From contig CAIYUD010000101.1 of NCBI GenBank assembly GCA_903929325.1, positions 1-18,534 on the forward strand: 18,534 bases of DNA, read 5' to 3'. The notes beneath the pieces are model-generated. The model was not told the DNA's origin. It worked only from the letters and a program-made list of their open reading frames with translations, and did no database searches. The stretch's first letter is position 1; the number at the start of each line of letters is the position of its first letter. The position numbers and the translations under genes were made by a program. This stretch comes from an uncultured Opitutia bacterium. Lineage in GTDB: Bacteria > Verrucomicrobiota > Verrucomicrobiia > Opitutales > UBA953. Shown here piece after piece: positions 14,551-18,534 of this stretch.

Positions 14551-14736
14551 GGTGTTAGCGGTACTAGCGGTGTTAGCTGATTGGCTGGTTAGCTGGTTAG
14601 CCGGTTAGCTATTCCTGCTCAGCTGTTCAGCCGTCCAGCTGTTCAGCTTTAGTCCTTAGTCTTTAGTCTCTGTCGTCCTTCACCTTTAGTCCTTCGTCCT
14701 TCAGCTTTAGTCTCTTCCTGCTTCCCGCTTCCTGCT
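14551..14736. repeat. Mosaic of 9-, 8- and 7-base tandem repeats
   Basis: The gap between the phosphoesterase and lepB is almost wholly repeats. In order: 9-mers GGTGTTAGC, GGTACTAGC, GGTGTTAGC (14551-14577); 8-mers TGATTGGC, TGGTTAGC, TGGTTAGC, CGGTTAGC (14578-14609); 8-mers TGTTCAGC, CGTCCAGC, TGTTCAGC (14624-14647); heptamers CTTTAGT, CCTTAGT, CTTTAGT (14647-14667) and CTTTAGT, CCTTCGT, CCTTCAG, CTTTAGT (14684-14711); and heptamers TGCTTCC, CGCTTCC (14719-14732). CTTTAGT is the reverse complement of the galE-lepA heptamer, and the last set matches the array at 11703. No ORF or terminator was recognised in it. Confidence 0.9.
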
Positions 14737-14761
14737 CGCTGAGCGTGCTGCTCGCTCAGCG
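14737..14761 (-). terminator. GC hairpin spanning the lepB stop codon
   Basis: CGCTGAGCG (14737-14745) and CGCTCAGCG (14753-14761) form a perfect 9-bp stem with a 7-base loop. The lepB stop codon (14758-14756, minus strand) lies inside one arm. There is no T-run downstream on the minus strand, so intrinsic termination is doubtful; an mRNA 3' stabilising role is possible. It directly adjoins a heptamer array, as do the hairpins near lepA and menD. Confidence 0.55.
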
Positions 14762-16069
14762 CGCCGCTCCCCACCGTGCTGTGAATGGGTAGAGAATGAA
14801 GAGAGGAGGGCCGACGACATCTTTCTCCGGAACTTCGCCCCAGCCGCGCGAATCGTAACTGTTCGATGAGTTATCACCCATCGCAAAATATTTATGTTCC
14901 GAAACGGTGTGCTGACGGTCGAGTGGCATTGCATCGCTTTGTGTAATGCGTGGTAAGTAGCCAAAATAATTCAAATCTGTGGCGGGCTTATTATTTAATT
15001 CAATGGGTGAACCGACAGGCGTGGGCGAGCCAGTGCGTAGGAGCTTTCCGCCGAGTACCTGGAGAGTGTCGCCAGGTTCACCAACTAATCGCTTAATGAA
15101 GTACTGCTCACCATTGCGATTGAGTTCAGGTATGTTGCGGGTCGAGAAGACGAAGGTTTGGCCTCCCGATGGTTTGACGAAGTTGTAGCGAACTTTGTCT
15201 ACAAAAAGCATATCGCCCGTGAGGATATCAAAGTTCAGGAGGTGTCCGCCTGCCTTAACCGTCGTTTCGGTGCGGACGCACGTTTGCCCCTGTACCGTCA
15301 CGATTTTTCCACGGACTTCAGCATTCTGCATCGCCCGCTTCCACCGTGCGGCCTCCGAGAGGGGTAAGCTGGCTTCGTCTTTGAAAAATGTTTTTAGGTA
15401 TACTGACCGAATGGCAAATTCGTCGGGCACTTGTACGTATTGCTGCGAGTTGGCGACATACAATGTGTAGACGCGATCGATACCGCGGAGAATCCGTGTG
15501 CCCAAGATGCCATTGTCGGGAACAGCATTACCTGGCATTGGTTCATAACCGTCGATGGTACGCTGAACAGGAATGCTGACTTCGCCCGAGGCATCCGTTG
15601 TCGGTGCAATCGTTGTGCTCCACTGGGTAAATTTGCCCCAAATGCGGTCAGGGATCGACGGTGTTGGGTCATTCGGCGAGCGCACCTCTGCCGTCATTCC
15701 ATGGTAGGTCGGCCACATCGAGTTTGTGGGGATCTTCATGGGCGTGATGAAGAAGGCGCGAATGCCGCCCGCCACGATGGCTGCGAGGATGAACATTTCT
15801 GTCCAATCGGTACCAAAACTTACGGGGTAAACCTTACCACCCGTTCGGAGCATCGTTTCGTGCAAACTTTGGGCAGCTGCGGTTACGGCGTCTTCATTAA
15901 AAGGCTTAGCTTTGAGCAGAGCTTTTAATGAAGCGTGGTGCTTCCGTTGTTCAGCAAGGTCACCTGCGGGTAAAATATCTTGGCGGAGGGAATCAACCTT
16001 GCTCGACATATCGAGCAGGTGATTTGCCTGTTTGCGTAATCCGCGTGTTTTATACCAGTGAAGAAGCAT
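14756..16069 (-). CDS. lepB: Signal peptidase I
   Basis: An S26 serine protease that removes signal peptides from exported proteins at the periplasmic face of the inner membrane. The 437-residue product has a hydrophilic N-terminal region (1-85), one clear membrane segment (about 90-107), and then box B IPTNSMWPT with nucleophile Ser117. Box C GDMLFVDKVRYNF is at 285-297, box D FIKRLVGEPGD at 324-334 with general base Lys326, and box E GDNSSNSYDSRGWGEV at 398-413. About 160 residues separate Ser117 from box C, far more than in the E. coli enzyme, so the catalytic domain carries a large insert. Start ATG at 16069 has no Shine-Dalgarno. It lies 23 bases after nadK on the same strand. Its stop codon falls within a GC hairpin. 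Confidence 0.94.
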   Translation of the reverse strand: MLLHWYKTRGLRKQANHLLDMSSKVDSLRQDILPAGDLAEQRKHHASLKALLKAKPFNEDAVTAAAQSLHETMLRTGGKVYPVSFGTDWTEMFILAAIVAGGIRAFFITPMKIPTNSMWPTYHGMTAEVRSPNDPTPSIPDRIWGKFTQWSTTIAPTTDASGEVSIPVQRTIDGYEPMPGNAVPDNGILGTRILRGIDRVYTLYVANSQQYVQVPDEFAIRSVYLKTFFKDEASLPLSEAARWKRAMQNAEVRGKIVTVQGQTCVRTETTVKAGGHLLNFDILTGDMLFVDKVRYNFVKPSGGQTFVFSTRNIPELNRNGEQYFIKRLVGEPGDTLQVLGGKLLRTGSPTPVGSPIELNNKPATDLNYFGYLPRITQSDAMPLDRQHTVSEHKYFAMGDNSSNSYDSRGWGEVPEKDVVGPPLFILYPFTARWGAAR

Positions 16070-16092
16070 GAGGCTATGCAGGTTTAAATAAA

Positions 16093-16902
16093 TTACGCCC
16101 AGTGGAGTTTGGAGCGTAAGACGTCGAAGTGGCTTAGGTTACTTGGACGTAGAATTCCCAGGCGAACTTTGGCCGTGCGTACAATGAGCGGTAAGCGGTT
16201 GGCAGCATCGAGGGTAGGTCGGCCGTCAACGGACAGTCCGAGCGGTACTGCATCTAAACTTTCAATCCGTAGCTCAGCTTCGGCAGAGAAGATGAGCGGT
16301 TGATTCGAAAGTGTGTGGGCGCAGAGCGGTGTCAGCGCAATGACGGTCGCTGCGGGGTCAATCAGTGGACCGCCAGCGGCAAGGTTGTAGGCAGATGAAC
16401 CTGTCGGCGTTGCCACGATAAGACCGTCCGCGCGGTATGTGTTGACGGGTGATCCGTCGGCTTGAACACCAAGACGCGACATGCGAAAAACATCGCGGGT
16501 TTTGATGACGAGGTCGTTGAGCGCTAAAGCAAACGTGCCATCAGCAAACGTAATCTCAAGCATGGCGCGTTCTTCGCGACGGGCTTGACCGGCGAGAACA
16601 GAACGAAGGCTCGCTGCTACGTCTTCAGCTGGGTAGGCGGCGAGGAAGCCTAACTTACCGCGATTGATGCCAAACATCGGCACAGCTTCACAGGCAGCGG
16701 TTTCGGCTACACCCAAGAATGTGCCGTCGCCACCGACGACGCAGCAGGCGTCTGCCCCACGTAATCCTTTGGGGTCAATCGGCCAGGCGACTTCGCGTAG
16801 GGTTACGCCTACTTCGCTGCAAACGCGGGAAATCTCCGCAACGATCGTCTCGGTGCCAGGTTTGGCACGATTCACAACGAGGGCTAAAGTGCGAATGGTC
16901 AT
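16093..16902 (-). CDS. nadK: NAD kinase
   Basis: NAD kinase phosphorylates NAD to NADP, the only route to NADP in most bacteria. From ATG at 16902 the product is 269 residues. It shows the GGDG motif (57-60, catalytic Asp59) followed by TFLG, FGINRGKLGFLA, the substrate-binding ALND (127-130), and the glycine-rich DGLIVATPTGSSAYNLAAGGPL (about 159-180). The open frame extends another 21 codons upstream into the preceding gene, giving a basic, Thr/Ser-rich stretch unlike NAD kinases; the inner ATG, only 4 bases after the preceding stop, yields the standard MTIRTLALVVNR start. No strong Shine-Dalgarno is seen, so coupling to the upstream gene is likely. lepB follows after 23 bases. Confidence 0.95.
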   Translation of the reverse strand: MTIRTLALVVNRAKPGTETIVAEISRVCSEVGVTLREVAWPIDPKGLRGADACCVVGGDGTFLGVAETAACEAVPMFGINRGKLGFLAAYPAEDVAASLRSVLAGQARREERAMLEITFADGTFALALNDLVIKTRDVFRMSRLGVQADGSPVNTYRADGLIVATPTGSSAYNLAAGGPLIDPAATVIALTPLCAHTLSNQPLIFSAEAELRIESLDAVPLGLSVDGRPTLDAANRLPLIVRTAKVRLGILRPSNLSHFDVLRSKLHWA

Positions 16903-16906
16903 TCCA

Positions 16907-17716
16907 TTACTTGGTCTCTGCGGGCTGCTCGTTGTCGTCATCCTCTTCTTCGCCATCTTCGCCATTTCCGCTGTCGCAGCCGCAATTTACATCATCTTCC
17001 GTTACCTGTGATTTGTGAGTAAAGCTGTAAGGAATGAAGAGGGTGAATTTACCGGAACCTTGTGGCCAAACTTGGACGGCGCGATCGAGGCCGATAATTT
17101 CCAGGCGATTTTCGCCCATCGGAAGATGCTTTGTGGCCTCGGCTGCATCGCGGCGAATCTGGTGCAATAGTTCATTGCGGTAGTCCTGAGGGTTGCTCAA
17201 CCGCCAGTTGGCTTCACTCACGATGACATTCGTTAATTCGTCCTTCGTGCCAGCGGGTTCAATCAAACCGACCGTCATAGAACGCAAGGAGTCGACCGCA
17301 GCCATGGCATCTTCGCCGACGCTACTGCGTAAGGCCCAAGCACCTGTAGCAATGAACACATCCGAATCTTTATCTTTGGTGCCAAGGAAGCTGCTTGAGC
17401 GGTCTTTATTAAGTGGATGCGCGAAGTTGTACTCGAGGCGTTCGAGTTCGAAACCGTCCTTGTCTTCAAAACGTGTACTCAGTTTGGCTGAGAGGTCGCG
17501 CAGTCCAGCTTCGGCTTTCGAGCGGCTTGATGCTTTGACGTCAATGTGGACAATGATCTGAACTTGGTCGGCGTCGACAACCACGTTGGCACGCGGAATT
17601 TGCGGACGTTGACTGTCAGATAAAGGTCGATTGTACCGACCCTCTGGGTTCTCAGAAAAAGGTGAGGATTGGGCGAAAGCAACGGTCGCAAGTAGGCATG
17701 GAACTAGGAATCGCAT
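16907..17716 (-). CDS. Secreted protein, possibly SIMPL (DUF541)-like
   Basis: A 269-residue protein with a clear signal peptide (MRFLVPCLLATVAFA, cut before Gln16). I do not recognise it with certainty. The layout resembles SIMPL/DUF541 periplasmic proteins: a beta-rich start (NVVVDADQVQIIVHIDVKA), an Ala/Lys-rich helix (SKAEAGLRDLSAKLS), a region ending SEANWRLSNPQDYRNELLHQ, and a helix RRDAAEATKHL followed by GENRLEIIGLDRAVQV, like the 'yxxxAxxxAxxkA' helix of that family. The tail is striking: a CGC pair followed by a run of Glu and Asp (GEDGEEEDDDNEQ). It sits between alaS (56 bases upstream) and nadK (4 bases downstream) on the same strand, so it is probably co-expressed with them. The family call rests on visual similarity only. 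Confidence 0.6.
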   Translation of the reverse strand: MRFLVPCLLATVAFAQSSPFSENPEGRYNRPLSDSQRPQIPRANVVVDADQVQIIVHIDVKASSRSKAEAGLRDLSAKLSTRFEDKDGFELERLEYNFAHPLNKDRSSSFLGTKDKDSDVFIATGAWALRSSVGEDAMAAVDSLRSMTVGLIEPAGTKDELTNVIVSEANWRLSNPQDYRNELLHQIRRDAAEATKHLPMGENRLEIIGLDRAVQVWPQGSGKFTLFIPYSFTHKSQVTEDDVNCGCDSGNGEDGEEEDDDNEQPAETK

Positions 17717-17772
17717 CAGGGGTTTTGATGCTAAGACCCGAGGCCTTGTGGGCGAGCCGTAAAAGTTAGGCT

Positions 17773-18534
17773 TTAGGCCCGTCGCGAGGCTAAAACGGCG
17801 TCGAGTTTATCCGGGCTGGGTCCGCCGCCCATGGCCGACTCTGGCTTGCCGCCGCCTTTACCGCCCAACTGCGTGCAGAGTTCAGAGACAAGTTTGCCAG
17901 CCGATTGACCGTCCTTGATCGCATCAGCGCCACAGTTGGCAACAATCGATGCCTTGCCTTCAATCACAGCACCCAGAACGACGACGGCACTCGGACCAAC
18001 TTTTCCGGCAACCTTTGCACCAAGTTCACGGAGCGATGTCGTGTCATCTGCAGTTACGCGTGCAGTCACATGTTTCAGGCCACCTTGGTCTTTGGCACTT
18101 GCGGCAAGTTCCGTTGCCACGGCATCGGATTCTCGGTCACGGTAAGCTTTAAGTTTTCGTTCGAGGTCACGGCTTTGCTCGAGCAACTGTTCGACGCGCT
18201 TAAGGACGTCGCCAACAGGCGACTGTGTCGTGTCCGCAAGTTTACGGAGTAAATCGCTGTCGGCGCGTGCGGCTTCGTAAGCGGTAAGGCCGGCAATCGC
18301 TTCGATGCGGCGGACGCCTGCGGCAATGGCGTTTTCGCCCGTAATACGCAGTAAGCCAATTTCGCCTGTCGAGCGAACGTGGGTGCCCGCACAGAGCTCC
18401 ATCGAGTAACCATCCAATGCGGTGGGCTTGCCGCCAATTTGAACCACACGGACAGTCTCGCCGTATTTATCGCCGAAGAATTGCATGACGTCGCCACGAC
18501 CTTTGACCTGGCTGTACTTAACTTCGCTCCACGA
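17773..18534 (-). CDS. alaS: Alanyl-tRNA synthetase, C-terminal part (5' truncated)
   Basis: AlaRS charges tRNA-Ala. The frame is open across the window edge, with 16 codons before the first Met at 18486, so only the last 253 residues or so are here. They include the end of the editing/SAD domain: FGDKYGETVRVVQIG, then MELCAGTHVRSTGEIGLLRI, with the zinc-ligand Cys and His of the family's CGGTH (here CAGTH), and AAGVRRIEAIAG. A helical linker rich in Glu, Arg and Lys follows, then the C-Ala/DHHA1 domain with AVVVLGAVIEGKASIVAN and GGKGGGKPESAMGGG, the expected glycine-rich ending. It heads a minus-strand series alaS, secreted protein, nadK, lepB. Confidence 0.95.
   Translation of the reverse strand, partial: SWSEVKYSQVKGRGDVMQFFGDKYGETVRVVQIGGKPTALDGYSMELCAGTHVRSTGEIGLLRITGENAIAAGVRRIEAIAGLTAYEAARADSDLLRKLADTTQSPVGDVLKRVEQLLEQSRDLERKLKAYRDRESDAVATELAASAKDQGGLKHVTARVTADDTTSLRELGAKVAGKVGPSAVVVLGAVIEGKASIVANCGADAIKDGQSAGKLVSELCTQLGGKGGGKPESAMGGGPSPDKLDAVLASRRA

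Noticed and set aside
15431..15928. Plus-strand open frame of 165 codons inside lepB
   Set aside because: It lies wholly within the confirmed signal peptidase gene on the other strand, with Cys/Arg/His-rich shadow composition and no motif.
16903..16965. Longer nadK start overlapping the preceding secreted-protein gene
   Set aside because: The extra residues are antisense-like Lys/Thr/Ser-rich sequence read from the acidic tail of the upstream gene in another frame. ATG at 16902 gives the usual NAD kinase N-terminus.

Overview
The window reads as a chromosomal segment of a Verrucomicrobiota-like (PVC group) bacterium. The clues are a run of type II secretion-style pseudopilin genes of the sort common in that phylum, a secreted DUF1080 (3-keto-disaccharide hydrolase family) protein, bacterial menaquinone genes, and start codons that almost never carry a Shine-Dalgarno sequence. 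The taxonomic call is an inference from gene content; no rRNA or other decisive marker is present.

Layout. (1) 3-4557, plus strand: four pseudopilin genes in the order expected for GspG-H-I-J (the first truncated by the window edge), joined by 4-base start/stop overlaps and followed 19 bases later by accA. (2) 4518-6514, minus strand: a DUF1080 secreted protein followed by a lysine 2,3-aminomutase (kamA) whose 3' end overlaps the 3' end of accA by 40 bases. (3) 6615-8528, plus strand: mnmA and ubiE, translationally coupled, then a tRNA-Arg(ACG) and a strong hairpin terminator. (4) 8578-11622, minus strand: galE and lepA. (5) 11861-14538, plus strand: menD coupled to a Tat-exported metallophosphoesterase. 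(6) 14756-18534, minus strand: alaS (3' part only), a secreted protein of uncertain family, nadK and lepB, closely spaced and probably one operon.

Most genes are housekeeping: fatty acid initiation (accA), tRNA charging and modification (alaS, mnmA, tRNA-Arg), translation (lepA), menaquinone synthesis (menD early step, ubiE/menG last step), NADP supply (nadK), protein export (lepB and the pseudopilins) and UDP-galactose supply (galE).

The most unusual content lies in three intergenic gaps (9568-9822, 11623-11860, 14539-14755). They are packed with short tandem words, mainly heptamers (GACTAAA/GACTAAG and GCAGGAA/GCGGGAA), plus 8-mers and 9-mers in the third gap, and GC-rich hairpins sit beside the arrays. 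The same words recur in separate gaps and in both orientations, including an exact inverted 24-base match 3 kb apart. This looks like a dispersed family of short tandemly repeated repeats, comparable in style to the heptameric STRR sequences of cyanobacteria. Its function cannot be read from the sequence.
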